Source: Rhizobium sp. BK650
GTDB taxonomy: Bacteria; Pseudomonadota; Alphaproteobacteria; Rhizobiales; Rhizobiaceae
Direction: 5' to 3'
Assembly: GCF_014195325.1 (NCBI RefSeq)
Contig: NZ_JACIBK010000001.1
Span: 124,001-188,000, forward strand
DNA length: 64,000 bases
Position numbers and translations under genes: made by a program. Shown one piece after another: positions 46,454 through 55,854 of this stretch; the first letter of the stretch is position 1, and every line of letters begins with the position of its first letter. The notes beneath the pieces are model-generated. The model ran no database searches. It was not told the DNA's origin and saw only the letters and a list, made by a program, of their open reading frames with translations.

Positions 46454-47149
46454 ATGCTGACAGTCGAAAACGCAAATCTTCACTATGGCGCAGCCCAGGC
46501 GCTGCGCGGTATCTCGATCAAGGCCGAGATGGGCAAGATCACCTGCGTGCTCGGCCGCAATGGCGTGGGCAAGAGCTCGCTGTTGCGCGCCGTCACCGGC
46601 CAGCATCCGCTGTCTGCCGGCACGATCACCTTCAACGATGCGAAGCTCAACGGCCTGCCACCCTTCGCTCGCGCCAAACAGGGCGTCGGCTATGTGCCGC
46701 AGGGACGCGAAATCTTTCCGCTGCTGACGGTGAAGGAGAATCTCGAAACCGGCTTTGCTCCGCTTGGCCGCCGCGACCGCAACATCCCGGACGATATCTT
46801 CAGTCTCTTCCCGGTGCTGAAGTCGATGTTATCGCGTCGCGGCGGCGATCTGTCGGGCGGGCAGCAGCAGCAGCTGGCGATTGGACGCGCCATGGTCACG
46901 CGGCCGAAAATCCTCGTGCTCGACGAGCCGACCGAAGGCATCCAGCCGTCGATCATCAAGGATATCGGCCGAGCGATACGGTATCTTCGCGATTCCACCG
47001 GCATGGCGATCCTGCTCGTCGAGCAATACCTCGATTTCTGCCGGGAGCTTGCCGATTATGTCTACATCATGGACCGCGGCGAGATCGTGCACGAGGGCCT
47101 TGCCGAAACGCTGGATACGCCGGAAGCGCGCCGCCATCTGACTGTATGA
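46454..47149 (+). CDS. urtE: Urea ABC transporter ATPase UrtE
   Basis: A 231-residue ATPase with Walker [10 protein letters not shown], signature [14 protein letters not shown] and Walker [15 protein letters not shown]. It starts 1 base after the urtD stop. It is the last gene of the transporter operon; palindromes and a -24/-12 promoter follow at once. Confidence 0.95.
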   Translation: MLTVENANLHYGAAQALRGISIKAEMGKITCVLGRNGVGKSSLLRAVTGQHPLSAGTITFNDAKLNGLPPFARAKQGVGYVPQGREIFPLLTVKENLETGFAPLGRRDRNIPDDIFSLFPVLKSMLSRRGGDLSGGQQQQLAIGRAMVTRPKILVLDEPTEGIQPSIIKDIGRAIRYLRDSTGMAILLVEQYLDFCRELADYVYIMDRGEIVHEGLAETLDTPEARRHLTV

Positions 47150-47157
47150 TCTCCTTG

Positions 47158-47191
47158 GCCAACGCGTTGGCATCTGCCGCAAAATGCGGCA
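47158..47191. promoter_or_regulatory. Two tandem palindromes upstream of the urease promoter
   Basis: GCCAACGCGTTGGC (47158-47171) is a perfect 14-bp palindrome. TGCCGCA-AAA-TGCGGCA (47175-47191) is a perfect 17-bp palindrome with the size and TGC...GCA ends of an NtrC site. They lie about 65-100 bases upstream of the -24/-12 element, where activator sites are expected. Either could instead be part of a urtE terminator. Confidence 0.45.
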
Positions 47192-47243
47192 AATGCATTC
47201 CGCGCTATCCAAATGTCCCGTGGGGCGTGGGCGTTTCGGAACG

Positions 47244-47259
47244 CGGCACGGGACTTGCT
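47244..47259 (+). promoter_or_regulatory. RpoN (sigma-54) promoter of the urease operon
   Basis: CGGCACG-GGAC-TTGCT matches the -24/-12 consensus TGGCACG-N4-TTGCW in all but the first base, with GG (47245-47246) and GC (47257-47258) exactly 10 bases apart. Transcription would start near 47270, about 55 bases before ureD. It indicates nitrogen control through NtrC, as in other rhizobial urea genes. Activity is inferred. Confidence 0.7.
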
Positions 47260-47325
47260 TTCTTGCAATTACGAGACACATTCAACGCAAAACGCCGGAC
47301 AGGGCGGCATCTGCACGGGGGTGGC

Positions 47326-48150
47326 ATGACAGGCGCGGTGGCGGGTACCACGAGACCGCAGAGAGCGGAAGGACGCGGGCGCCTTGCTGCCAAGGTGCAG
47401 GACGGACGTACGCGAATTCGCGAGCTTTATCAGGAAGGTGCTGCAAAGATTCGCCTGCCGGATACGTTCGATGCCTCGATGGAGGCTGTCATCATCAATA
47501 CGGCTGGCGGGCTGACGGGCGGCGATCGGATGAACTGGAGCGTGTCTGCTGGAGCCGGCACCCGCATCGATGTGACGACGCAGGCCTGCGAGAAGATTTA
47601 CAAGGCTTCAGCCGGCACGGCCGAGGTGACGACACAGATCGAGGTCGGACCGGGCGCCCGCGTCGATTGGCTGCCGCAGGAGACCATTCTTTTCGATCGC
47701 GCCTCGCTATTTCGCCGTTTGGACGTCGATCTCGATGACAGCGCCGAATTCCTGGCCGTCGAGGCCATCCTGCTCGGCCGCACGGCGATGGGCGAAATGA
47801 TGGAGACGGGGCTCTTTCGCGATCGCTGGCGCATCCGCCGGTCGGGCCGTTTGATCCACGCGGAAGAGCTCCGCTTGTCCGATGCGGTGGCGCTGCTTGC
47901 GGCAGAGCAGGCGGTGCTTGGCGGGCAAGTGGCCTTTGCGACGGTTCTCTATGCCGGACCGATGTCGGAAGCCTATCTCGCCAAGGTGCGTCCGCTGGTA
48001 GAGGGACATATGGGCGGGGCGAGCGCCTGGAGCGACAAGATCGTCGTGCGTCTTGCAGCAGCCGATGGCTTTGCGCTGAGAAAAATCCTGATCCCGGTGA
48101 TTTCCGCCTTGCGCAATGGAGCGCCTGTGCCGAAAGTCTGGAATCTATGA
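47326..48150 (+). CDS. ureD: Urease accessory protein UreD
   Basis: A 274-residue UreD (UreH) that binds apo-urease and, with UreF and UreG, forms the nickel-insertion complex. Family stretches are visible: [36 protein letters not shown] and [13 protein letters not shown]. The ATG at 47326 follows GGGGGTGG; the frame is open upstream as far as urtE but without a start that suits the family. First gene behind the RpoN-type promoter. Confidence 0.94.
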   Translation: MTGAVAGTTRPQRAEGRGRLAAKVQDGRTRIRELYQEGAAKIRLPDTFDASMEAVIINTAGGLTGGDRMNWSVSAGAGTRIDVTTQACEKIYKASAGTAEVTTQIEVGPGARVDWLPQETILFDRASLFRRLDVDLDDSAEFLAVEAILLGRTAMGEMMETGLFRDRWRIRRSGRLIHAEELRLSDAVALLAAEQAVLGGQVAFATVLYAGPMSEAYLAKVRPLVEGHMGGASAWSDKIVVRLAAADGFALRKILIPVISALRNGAPVPKVWNL

Positions 48151-48170
48151 GTTCAACTAGCAGGTAGACG

Positions 48171-48473
48171 ATGAACCTCACTCCGAGAGAAAAAGACAAG
48201 CTGTTGATTTCCATGGCCGCGATGGTGGCGCGTAGGCGGCTGGAGCGCGGCGTCAAGCTGAACCATCCGGAAGCGATCGCCCTCATTACCGATTTCGTCG
48301 TCGAAGGCGCGCGTGATGGCCGCCCGGTCGCCGAATTGATGGAGGCCGGCGCCCACGTAATTAGTCGAGACCAGGTGATGGAAGGTATTGCCGAAATGAT
48401 CCACGACGTGCAGGTGGAGGCGACATTTCCTGACGGAACGAAGCTTGTGACCGTGCACGAACCCGTCCGCTGA
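48171..48473 (+). CDS. ureA: Urease gamma subunit
   Basis: A 100-residue structural subunit. The family signature runs from [20 protein letters not shown] through [20 protein letters not shown] to [16 protein letters not shown]. It is the smallest subunit of the (UreABC)3 enzyme. It starts 20 bases after ureD. Confidence 0.97.
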   Translation: MNLTPREKDKLLISMAAMVARRRLERGVKLNHPEAIALITDFVVEGARDGRPVAELMEAGAHVISRDQVMEGIAEMIHDVQVEATFPDGTKLVTVHEPVR

Positions 48474-48485
48474 GGAGCGAGCCAT

Positions 48486-48749
48486 ATGCTGGACCTTCGA
48501 CCCAATTGTGAATGCTGCGACAAGGACCTGCCGCCCGACAGCGCAGAAGCGATGATCTGCACCTTCGAATGCACATTCTGTGCCGATTGCATCGCCGACG
48601 TGCTCAAGGGTGAGTGCCCGAATTGCGGCGGCAATTTTGCCCCCCGGCCGATCCGGCCAGCGTCGAAGCTCGAGAAATATCCGGCTTCGACGAAGCGTGT
48701 TCTGAAGGCCGAGGGCTGCGCGCCCAAGGCGGCTAGGAGAAACAGATGA
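48486..48749 (+). CDS. DUF1272 protein inside the urease operon
   Basis: An 87-residue protein with about nine Cys, chiefly in three pairs ([21 protein letters not shown]), as in the DUF1272 family of small zinc-ribbon-like proteins of unknown role. It lies 12 bases after ureA and its stop overlaps the ureB start, so it is translated with the urease genes. A metal-handling role in nickel-enzyme maturation is tempting but not shown. Confidence 0.85.
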   Translation: MLDLRPNCECCDKDLPPDSAEAMICTFECTFCADCIADVLKGECPNCGGNFAPRPIRPASKLEKYPASTKRVLKAEGCAPKAARRNR

Positions 48750-49051
48750 TCCCTGGCGAAATCATTGCCGCTGATGGCGAGATCGAGCTCAATGCCGGTG
48801 CGCCGACCCTGACGATCGAGGTTTCCAATACGGGTGACCGTCCCGTGCAGGTCGGCAGCCACTATCATTTTGCCGAAACCAATGCCGGCCTGTCTTTCGA
48901 TCGCGAAAAGGCGCACGGCATGCGGCTCGATATTCCCGCGGGTACGGCGGTCCGCTTCGAGCCGGGTCAGACCCGTTCGGTGACACTCATACCGCTCTCC
49001 GGCAAGCGTGAAGTCTATGGCTTTCGCCAACTGGTCATGGGGCGGCTTTAA
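48746..49051 (+). CDS. ureB: Urease beta subunit
   Basis: A 101-residue structural subunit with the family core: [38 protein letters not shown] and [14 protein letters not shown]. Its ATG overlaps the end of the DUF1272 gene. Together with UreA and UreC it forms the enzyme that splits urea to ammonia and carbamate. Confidence 0.97.
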   Translation: MIPGEIIAADGEIELNAGAPTLTIEVSNTGDRPVQVGSHYHFAETNAGLSFDREKAHGMRLDIPAGTAVRFEPGQTRSVTLIPLSGKREVYGFRQLVMGRL

Positions 49052-49078
49052 AGAAAAGAAAATGACGGGAGGAAATTC

Positions 49079-49489
49079 ATGCGCTTGAAGATCGGGCTCA
49101 TGGGCGGGTTGCTTATGCTGCTGGCTGTCGGCGCTGCCCATGCCGAAGACGTGGACTGCGAGAACGCGCAGACGCAGGCAGACATGACCAGTTGCGCGCA
49201 GGCGCGTTATGACAAGGCCGACAAGAGCCTCAATGCCCAGTACAAGCTGACGCGCACCGCTATGGTCGCGATCGACAAGGATCTCGATGGCGACATGAAG
49301 GGCGCCGAGCAGGCGCTGCTGAAGGCTCAGCGCGCCTGGATTGCTTATCGCGACGCTCAGTGCGACAACTATGGCTTCCAGGCGCGCGGCGGCACGATGG
49401 AGCGCATGCTGGTTGCAGGCTGCCTTGCCGACCTGACCGATCTCAGGACCAAGGAGCTCAAGGAACTCGCCGACGGGATGGGCCAGTAA
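49079..49489 (+). CDS. Exported LprI-like (DUF1311) protein
   Basis: A 136-residue protein with a signal peptide (about 1-22, ending AAHA-ED) and a helical DUF1311/LprI domain (about 30-125: SCAQARYDKADKSLNAQYKL, AWIAYRDAQCDNYGF), including four Cys likely in disulphides. LprI of Mycobacterium inhibits lysozyme; here the role is unknown. GGGAGGA lies before the ATG. It is transcribed with the urease genes between ureB and the next gene. Confidence 0.85.
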   Translation: MRLKIGLMGGLLMLLAVGAAHAEDVDCENAQTQADMTSCAQARYDKADKSLNAQYKLTRTAMVAIDKDLDGDMKGAEQALLKAQRAWIAYRDAQCDNYGFQARGGTMERMLVAGCLADLTDLRTKELKELADGMGQ

Positions 49490-49490
49490 G

Positions 49491-50129
49491 GTGGGCAGGA
49501 CAATCATGATCGTTGGCAACGGCGCAGTGGAAGAAGGAGGGGCAGAGATCATCGATGCTGCCGACTTCGTCATACGCTTCAACGAATGCCGTTCCTATGG
49601 TGCCGGTGGTACGCGGACCGATGTGGTTGCCGTGTGCAATACCGGCCGGCCGGGCAAGGCGATGATCGGTTCGGCAAGCTGGCGGGCCCATCCAGCTACT
49701 CTCGAAGCTTCGGAAATCTGGAGTGTGCGCGACCCTGAAAAATTCGCGTCACTGCGCGGTCCGCTTGCCGTTTCACATCCGGAACTCGATGATTTCTGTG
49801 ACGATTATACTGACCAGTTCAGCGACTTCTGCGGGGAAGCTGGCAAGGTGCATCGGGTCGTTGACAAACGGATTCACGAAGGTGTCGATCAGGCGCTCTC
49901 CGCTTTCTCACCGGCGCCTTATGTCGTGCCGAGCAGCGGCATGATCGTGATCGGCGAAGTGCTCGACAGATTTCCCGACGACGACGTGACGCTCGCGGGC
50001 TTCGGCCATGTGGGCTGGGAGTGGCATCCCTTCGCCGCCGAGAAGCAACTCGTCGACTCCTATATAGCGGCGGGCCGTCTCAGACGGCTTGCCGGAAAAC
50101 CGCTCGTCTCTTCCTCCCAAGGAGCCTGA
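49491..50129 (+). CDS. GT29/sialyltransferase-like 'urease operon accessory' protein
   Basis: A 212-residue protein. It begins with a Rossmann-like strand and motif (MIVGNGAVEEGGAEIIDAAD, then VIRFNECRSYG), the same pattern as the sialyl-motif region of GT29 enzymes. It ends with GFGHVGWEWHPFAAEK, which recalls the GT29 C-terminal His motif. Homologues are annotated simply as urease operon accessory proteins in rhizobia. The GTG at 49491 is used; an ATG at 49506 with an AGGA site is a real alternative. No known urease function needs a glycosyltransferase, so the role is open. It sits 3 bases before ureC. Confidence 0.75.
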   Translation: MGRTIMIVGNGAVEEGGAEIIDAADFVIRFNECRSYGAGGTRTDVVAVCNTGRPGKAMIGSASWRAHPATLEASEIWSVRDPEKFASLRGPLAVSHPELDDFCDDYTDQFSDFCGEAGKVHRVVDKRIHEGVDQALSAFSPAPYVVPSSGMIVIGEVLDRFPDDDVTLAGFGHVGWEWHPFAAEKQLVDSYIAAGRLRRLAGKPLVSSSQGA

Positions 50130-50132
50130 TAG

Positions 50133-51845
50133 ATGCCCTACAAGATTTCCCGCGCCGCTTATGCCGGTATGTTCGGTCCGACCACCGGCGACAAGGTGCG
50201 CCTTGCCGATACGGAGCTTTTCATCGAGATCGAAAAGGACTTCACCACCTATGGCGAAGAGGTGAAGTTCGGCGGCGGGAAGGTCATCCGCGACGGCATG
50301 GGCCAGAGCCAGGTGACGCGGGCGGGCGGGGCAGTCGATACCATCATCACCAATGCGGTCGTCATCGACCATACCGGCATCTACAAGGCCGATATCGGCC
50401 TGAAGGACGGACGCATCGCGGCAATCGGCAAGGCGGGCAATCCGGACATGCAGCCGGGCGTCAACATCATTGTCGGTCCGGGCACGGAAGCGATTGCCGG
50501 CGAAGGCAAGATCGTGACGGCCGGTGGTATGGACAGCCATATCCACTTTATCGCTCCGCAGCAGATCGAGGAAGCGCTGATGAGCGGGCTCACCTGCATG
50601 CTCGGCGGCGGCACCGGACCGGCGCATGGGACGCTTGCGACGACCTGCACGCCCGGTCCCTGGCATATTGCGCGGATGATCGAGGCTGCCGATGCCTTCC
50701 CGATGAACCTTGCCTTTGCCGGCAAGGGCAATGCGTCGCTACCGAGTGCGCTGCAGGAAATGGTGCTGGCCGGCGCCACGTCGCTGAAGCTGCATGAAGA
50801 CTGGGGCACGACGCCCGGCGCCATCGACTGCTGCCTCTCGGTTGCCGACGAATATGACGTGCAGGTGATGATCCATACGGATACGCTGAACGAAAGCGGC
50901 TTCGTGGAAGATACGATCGGTGCCATCAAGGGCCGCACCATCCATGCCTTCCATACGGAGGGTGCGGGTGGCGGTCACGCGCCCGATATCATCAAAATCT
51001 GCGGCCAGCCGAACGTCATTCCCTCGTCCACCAACCCGACTCGGCCCTATACGGTCAATACGATTGCCGAGCATCTGGATATGCTGATGGTCTGCCATCA
51101 CCTGTCGCCGTCGATCCCCGAAGATATTGCTTTCGCCGAAAGCCGTATCCGCAAGGAGACCATCGCGGCGGAAGACATCCTGCACGATATCGGCGCCTTC
51201 TCAATCATCTCCTCGGACAGCCAGGCCATGGGCCGTGTCGGCGAAGTGCTGATCCGCACCTGGCAAACGGCTGACAAGATGAAGCGACAGCGCGGCCGCC
51301 TGAAGGAAGAAAAGGGCGACAACGACAATTTCCGTGTCCGCCGCTATGTCGCCAAATACACGATCAACCCGGCAATTGCGCACGGCTTGTCACATGAGAT
51401 CGGCTCGATCGAAGTCGGCAAACGCGCCGATCTCGTCCTATGGAACCCGGCCTTCTTCGGCGTGAAGCCGGATATGGTGCTGCTTGGAGGCTCCATTGCA
51501 GCAGCACCGATGGGCGATCCGAACGCCTCAATTCCGACGCCGCAGCCGGTGCACTACCGTCCGATGTTTGCCTCCTTCGGCAAGAGCCTGACGAATTCCT
51601 CGGTCACCTTCGTGTCTCAGGCTTCGCTCGATGCCGGCCTCAAGGGGCGTCTCGGCGTTGCCAAGGATCTCGTTGCCGTCAAGAATACCCGTGGCGGCAT
51701 CTCCAAGGCGTCGATGATCCACAATGATCTGACGCCTGAAATCGAGGTCGATCCCGAGACCTATGAAGTGCGGGCGAATGGCGAGTTGCTGACCTGCGAA
51801 CCGGCGACGGTGTTGCCGATGGCGCAGCGTTACTTCCTGTTCTGA
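50133..51845 (+). CDS. ureC: Urease alpha (catalytic) subunit
   Basis: A 570-residue amidohydrolase-type nickel enzyme. Visible active-site parts are HIHFI (nickel-binding His), the carbamylated Lys219 in [16 protein letters not shown], the flap with [16 protein letters not shown] (catalytic His near 321) and [15 protein letters not shown] with the late metal Asp. Length and motifs are complete, so the enzyme should be active. It follows the GT29-like gene by 3 bases. Confidence 0.98.
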   Translation: MPYKISRAAYAGMFGPTTGDKVRLADTELFIEIEKDFTTYGEEVKFGGGKVIRDGMGQSQVTRAGGAVDTIITNAVVIDHTGIYKADIGLKDGRIAAIGKAGNPDMQPGVNIIVGPGTEAIAGEGKIVTAGGMDSHIHFIAPQQIEEALMSGLTCMLGGGTGPAHGTLATTCTPGPWHIARMIEAADAFPMNLAFAGKGNASLPSALQEMVLAGATSLKLHEDWGTTPGAIDCCLSVADEYDVQVMIHTDTLNESGFVEDTIGAIKGRTIHAFHTEGAGGGHAPDIIKICGQPNVIPSSTNPTRPYTVNTIAEHLDMLMVCHHLSPSIPEDIAFAESRIRKETIAAEDILHDIGAFSIISSDSQAMGRVGEVLIRTWQTADKMKRQRGRLKEEKGDNDNFRVRRYVAKYTINPAIAHGLSHEIGSIEVGKRADLVLWNPAFFGVKPDMVLLGGSIAAAPMGDPNASIPTPQPVHYRPMFASFGKSLTNSSVTFVSQASLDAGLKGRLGVAKDLVAVKNTRGGISKASMIHNDLTPEIEVDPETYEVRANGELLTCEPATVLPMAQRYFLF

Positions 51846-51858
51846 GGCCGTCTCGTTT

Positions 51859-52542
51859 ATGGGCGGTGTGAAGCTGGCAGTGCGATGGCTGATACGGGCA
51901 ATCGCGCTGCTTCTTTTATTGATGGCCGGCGGCACCTTCATTCCAAGACCGCTCCTCGTGGCGGCCGAAGCGTCTTCGGCGGCAGTGCCTTCAAAACGCA
52001 TTTTGCTGCTTTCGGGGCCGATCCACACGGATATCGCACTCCCGCTTGATGACCGGCTTCGGGCGTCATTCGCCTTTCTTGAGGATGCGGGCGTTCCGGT
52101 GAGCGATCCCGCGGCACGGTGGCTGATCTTCGGATGGGGTGGCCGGTCCTTTTACCTGGAGACACCGACCTGGGGCGATCTGAAGCCGATGCCTGTGCTA
52201 CGCGCGCTGACGATCAACAGCTCGGTGATGCATGTCGATGTTGCCGGTGGCATCTCCGAAACCCATCCCTCCGTGCGTGTTCTCAATGTCGATAGCGAGC
52301 GGTTCGAGCGATTGCTCCGATTCATTGACGAAAGTTTTATCCGCGAGGACGGTGCGGTGGTGCCCATCGGAGATCGGGGGTACGGAGATTATGACAGGTT
52401 CTTCGAGGCGAATGGCTATTTCAATGCACTGATTGGCTGCAATACATGGACGGCCGCTGCCTTGCGGACAGGCGGATTGCGGACCGGTTTCTGGAATCCG
52501 CTGCCGCAGACGCTGGCACTTTCACTTGTCCTCTTTAATTGA
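51859..52542 (+). CDS. TIGR02117 (DUF2459) urease-associated membrane protein
   Basis: A 227-residue protein with one N-terminal membrane helix (about 8-28) and a periplasmic domain with the motifs SGPIHTDIALPL, GWGGRSFYLETPTWGDL and GCNTWTAAALR. The last, with its Cys and the earlier His, looks like a cysteine-hydrolase-like pair. The family is defined as often adjacent to urease genes, but its role is unknown. It starts 13 bases after ureC on the same strand. Confidence 0.85.
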   Translation: MGGVKLAVRWLIRAIALLLLLMAGGTFIPRPLLVAAEASSAAVPSKRILLLSGPIHTDIALPLDDRLRASFAFLEDAGVPVSDPAARWLIFGWGGRSFYLETPTWGDLKPMPVLRALTINSSVMHVDVAGGISETHPSVRVLNVDSERFERLLRFIDESFIREDGAVVPIGDRGYGDYDRFFEANGYFNALIGCNTWTAAALRTGGLRTGFWNPLPQTLALSLVLFN

Positions 52543-52949
52543 AGTATTGCCGTCGTTCTTCAACTTTGGTGCTGCTGACGATGCCGCGCTGTTCTTGGTT
52601 TTGACCCTTGTCTTTTTGAGACGCTGCTCCCTATTGCAGCCCTTGAAGTGAAATCTGAGTATCGCTCTCCGAGAGGTTGTAAAAATCAGAAAATAACCTG
52701 CGATTTCTCTATATAGACCATTCTGAAACAGCCCCCGGTTTTGCGGTAAAAAAGTACTTAAAAATCAATTTCTTATATTTATTTCCCATAATGGTAATTC
52801 CTGTCCCGAAAAGCTGCATCTCCTGCTAGAAAAAAGAGAATAGCTGAATCGCCTGAATTCACTCGAATTTTAGCGATTGGATTAAGACCTCCGCAGCAAT
52901 TGCAACCCTATCTATGACTTGGAAACGCTGAGCAGGAAGGCCGATTCTC
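52543..52949. other. AT-rich spacer inside the urease locus
   Basis: A 407-base stretch clearly richer in A and T than the flanking operon, mainly from 52670 to 52900. No gene, repeat or transposon remnant was seen. It marks the boundary between the ureC part and the GGDEF gene. Confidence 0.5.
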
Positions 52950-53813
52950 ATGGAAAACTGGATATCGCTTCAGGCTGAGCTCGGCAGTTTCGAGCATCGC
53001 AGAACCGTTTATACTTTCGCGCTTAAGATGAGTTTTCTGGCGGTCATTCTGTCCGGCTTCATCATCGTGATAACGCTGCCCCCGCTTAACTTCATGGGAG
53101 TGCTGCCGATCACCCTCAGGCATGCCATGATCTTTGCCATCATCCTCTCCTGGTTGATCGGCGGAATGGTGTCCGGCATATTGTCGCTCGTTGCCGGCTT
53201 TGCCATTCATGACCTAACCGTCTCCCGTGCCAAGTTCGAAAAACTCAGCCGCACTGATACGTTGTCAGGGCTGCTGAATCGGCGCGCTTTCACTGATGCC
53301 CTGGAGAGAGTGGAGAGCGACGCCTGTCTCGCCATTTTCGATGTCGATCGTTTCAAGGCGATCAACGACCGTTTCGGCCATGGCTGTGGGGATGCGGTCA
53401 TTACAGCCGTCTCGGCCATGCTTTCTGGGGCTTTCGATGGCGCTTCGGTCGTGGCACGGCTCGGGGGCGAGGAGTTCGGTGTTATCGTCCAGGGCGGGAC
53501 GCCGCAGGAGCGAGTGGCGCGCATCGAAAGGGTGAGGGCACAGATTGCCGCGCGGCCGATTCCGGCGGATGGGCATGATGTCACTATCACGATATCAGGC
53601 GGCATTGCCGATCTTCATGAGGGGCGCGACAAGGAGGCGGTCTATGCTTCTGCCGACAAGGCGCTCTATCTCGCCAAGGCGCTTGGCCGTAATCGAGTCG
53701 TCCATGAGCGGGAGGGACTGAACCACGCCTGGCATGGGCTCGTCGAAAACGGCATTGGTGTGCAGGGTATCGGGCCTGAGGAGGTGGGCCGGTTGCAGGC
53801 ATCGGGCACTTAG
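52950..53813 (+). CDS. Membrane-bound GGDEF diguanylate cyclase
   Basis: A 287-residue protein with two N-terminal membrane helices (about 26-45 and 54-84) and a GGDEF domain (about 92-250). The active-site motif is intact ([10 protein letters not shown]) and the substrate region has [20 protein letters not shown]. No inhibitory I-site (RxxD) is obvious just before the motif. It interrupts the urease locus between TIGR02117 and ureE, with an AT-rich upstream region, so it is probably transcribed on its own. Link to urea metabolism is not shown. Confidence 0.88.
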   Translation: MENWISLQAELGSFEHRRTVYTFALKMSFLAVILSGFIIVITLPPLNFMGVLPITLRHAMIFAIILSWLIGGMVSGILSLVAGFAIHDLTVSRAKFEKLSRTDTLSGLLNRRAFTDALERVESDACLAIFDVDRFKAINDRFGHGCGDAVITAVSAMLSGAFDGASVVARLGGEEFGVIVQGGTPQERVARIERVRAQIAARPIPADGHDVTITISGGIADLHEGRDKEAVYASADKALYLAKALGRNRVVHEREGLNHAWHGLVENGIGVQGIGPEEVGRLQASGT

Positions 53814-53898
53814 GTCCGTCATTCACGAAACGTGCATTGGTGCTTGCATCGCGAAGGGCTATTTTGCATGGTCTAGGTCCAATTCTAACGGATATGTC

Positions 53899-54474
53899 AT
53901 GCAGCGCGTCACATCTTATCTCCCCGCCGGCACCCCTTCGTCTCACCCGACCGCACAGGTCAAACTGCCGCATGATCTGCGGCACCTGCGCCGCAAGCTC
54001 CTGCATCTGGAGAACGGGGAGATGGTGATGCTCGATCTCAAAGAGCCGGTGCTTTTTGCCAATGGCGACATGCTGGTGCGCGAAGACGGCGAACTGATCG
54101 AAATACTCGCCGCCGACGAGAAGCTGTTCGAAATTCGCGGTCGTGACCGCGCCCATCTGATCGAGCTCGCCTGGCATCTCGGCAATCGCCATCTCTCGGC
54201 GCAGATTGAAGAAGATCGCATCCTGATCCTGCGCGATCACGTCATCCGCACCATGCTGCAGGGGCTAGGGGCGATGGTGCTTGATATCAACGAGCCCTTC
54301 CAGCCGGCTCGCGGCGCCTATCATTCCCATGGCGGGCATTCGCACGGGCATGATCATGGCGATCATGGCCACGAGCATCATAATCACGGGCATGATCATG
54401 AACATGGGCACGATCATCCCGACCATGACCATGACCATGGACACGACCACCGCCATCATCACAAGCACGATTGA
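53899..54474 (+). CDS. ureE: Urease accessory nickel metallochaperone UreE, His-rich tail
   Basis: A 191-residue UreE. The core (about 1-145) carries the family stretches [39 protein letters not shown] and [13 protein letters not shown]. The C-terminal 50 residues hold about 25 His mixed with Asp and Gly, a nickel-storage tail found in some species. The ATG at 53899 fits the family. It starts the second half of the urease locus and precedes ureF by 6 bases. Confidence 0.94.
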   Translation: MQRVTSYLPAGTPSSHPTAQVKLPHDLRHLRRKLLHLENGEMVMLDLKEPVLFANGDMLVREDGELIEILAADEKLFEIRGRDRAHLIELAWHLGNRHLSAQIEEDRILILRDHVIRTMLQGLGAMVLDINEPFQPARGAYHSHGGHSHGHDHGDHGHEHHNHGHDHEHGHDHPDHDHDHGHDHRHHHKHD

Positions 54475-54480
54475 CGCCTG

Positions 54481-55152
54481 ATGCATCAGGATCGTGAGCT
54501 CCAGGCTCTGCTGCGCCTGACGGCATGGTTATCGCCAGCTTTTCCCATCGGCTCCTTTGCCTATTCCGGCGGTCTGGAGCGAGCGGTGGCGGATGGACTT
54601 GTGCGGGATTCGGGCATGCTGCGGTGCTGGCTGGAGACGCTGACGGGTAAGGGCTCTGTCTGGAACGATGCAGTGCTTTTTGCCGAGGGCCATCGGAGCC
54701 ATGCTGACGCCGCTCGCCTTGCGGAACTTGCCGAACTCGCTGCAGCGCTTGCCGGTTCACGTGAGCGGCATCAGGAGACAATGTTGCTTGGGGAAGCCTT
54801 CCTTACGGCTGCACAAGCCTGGCCGGACGATGTGTTCGGCCGGCTGCCGAAAAAGGCCTCCTATCCAGTTGCCGTCGGCGCAGTAACAGGTGCGCATGGG
54901 ATAGGACTTGAGAAAGCGCTCGCCGCGTTTCTGCACGCCTATCTCTCGCAGGCGGTCTCTGCCGGTATCCGGCTCGGTGTCGCAGGGCAGAAGGACGGCC
55001 TCGCCATCCTCTCCGGGCTGGAAGAGCATATGATCGACGTAGCCGCGCGTGCAGCTCGCTCCGGCCTCGACGACCTTGGTTCGGCGACGGTTCAGGCAGA
55101 TATTGCCGGGCTTCGTCACGAGACGCAGCAGACGCGGCTCTTCCGTTCGTAG
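54481..55152 (+). CDS. ureF: Urease accessory protein UreF
   Basis: A 223-residue all-helical accessory protein that links UreD to UreG in the nickel-insertion complex. The family N-terminus LLRLTAWLSPAFPIGSFAYS and the conserved GAHGIGLEKALAAFLHAYLS and RLGVAGQKDGLAILSGLE are present. It starts 6 bases after ureE and ends 87 bases before the ureG start. Confidence 0.94.
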   Translation: MHQDRELQALLRLTAWLSPAFPIGSFAYSGGLERAVADGLVRDSGMLRCWLETLTGKGSVWNDAVLFAEGHRSHADAARLAELAELAAALAGSRERHQETMLLGEAFLTAAQAWPDDVFGRLPKKASYPVAVGAVTGAHGIGLEKALAAFLHAYLSQAVSAGIRLGVAGQKDGLAILSGLEEHMIDVAARAARSGLDDLGSATVQADIAGLRHETQQTRLFRS

Positions 55153-55239
55153 GTGCCGCTTATCCGCGCATCTGCGTCATTTGACGGTGGCGGGAAGCCG
55201 GCGCTTTGTTATCATCTGATTTCGATTGGAGTGGGACAT

Positions 55240-55851
55240 ATGAAATCAAGAAACGGACCCTTGCGTGTTGGTATCGGCGGGCCAGTCGGCTCGGGCAAGA
55301 CGGCGCTGACCGAGAAGCTCTGCAAGGCGATGCGCGACGACTATTCCGTCGCCGTCGTGACCAATGACATCTACACGACCGAGGATGCTGAGGCGCTGGT
55401 GCGTATGCAGGCGCTGCCTTCGGATCGCATCGTCGGGGTGGAGACGGGCGGTTGCCCGCATACCGCCATCCGTGAGGATGCGACGATCAACCTGCAGGCT
55501 ATCGCGGGTCTCAACGAGCGCATTCCCGATCTCGACGTCGTCTTCATCGAATCCGGCGGCGACAATCTGGCCGCGACCTTCTCGCCTGACCTCGCCGATA
55601 TCACCATCTACGTGATCTCGGTCTGCCAGGGCGAGGAAATTCCGCGCAAGGGTGGGCCGGGTATTACCCGATCGGACCTTCTGGTGATCAACAAGAAGGA
55701 TCTGGCGCCTTATGTCGGCGCTGACCTCGAAGTGATGGACCGGGATGCGGCGCGCATGCGGGCGACCCGCCCCTTCGTCTTCTCCGACATGAAGCGCGGC
55801 GACGGGATCAGTTCGATCGTCGACTTTTTGCGGGTGCAGGGCGGTCTCTGA
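55240..55851 (+). CDS. ureG: Urease accessory GTPase UreG
   Basis: A 203-residue SIMIBI-type GTPase that drives nickel insertion. Present are the P-loop [16 protein letters not shown], the nickel-binding C-P-H motif ([17 protein letters not shown]), [17 protein letters not shown] and the base-binding NKKD ([14 protein letters not shown]). The ATG at 55240 with GGAGTGGG upstream is chosen over an in-frame start at 55153. It is the last gene of the urease locus and is convergent with the Crp/Fnr gene. Confidence 0.96.
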   Translation: MKSRNGPLRVGIGGPVGSGKTALTEKLCKAMRDDYSVAVVTNDIYTTEDAEALVRMQALPSDRIVGVETGGCPHTAIREDATINLQAIAGLNERIPDLDVVFIESGGDNLAATFSPDLADITIYVISVCQGEEIPRKGGPGITRSDLLVINKKDLAPYVGADLEVMDRDAARMRATRPFVFSDMKRGDGISSIVDFLRVQGGL

Positions 55852-55854
55852 GGC

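Noticed and set aside
47495..49582. A 695-codon open frame on the minus strand across ureD, ureA, the DUF1272 gene and ureB
   Set aside because: It is fully antisense to several conserved urease genes, has no ribosome site and gives a low-complexity translation. It results from high-GC codon bias.
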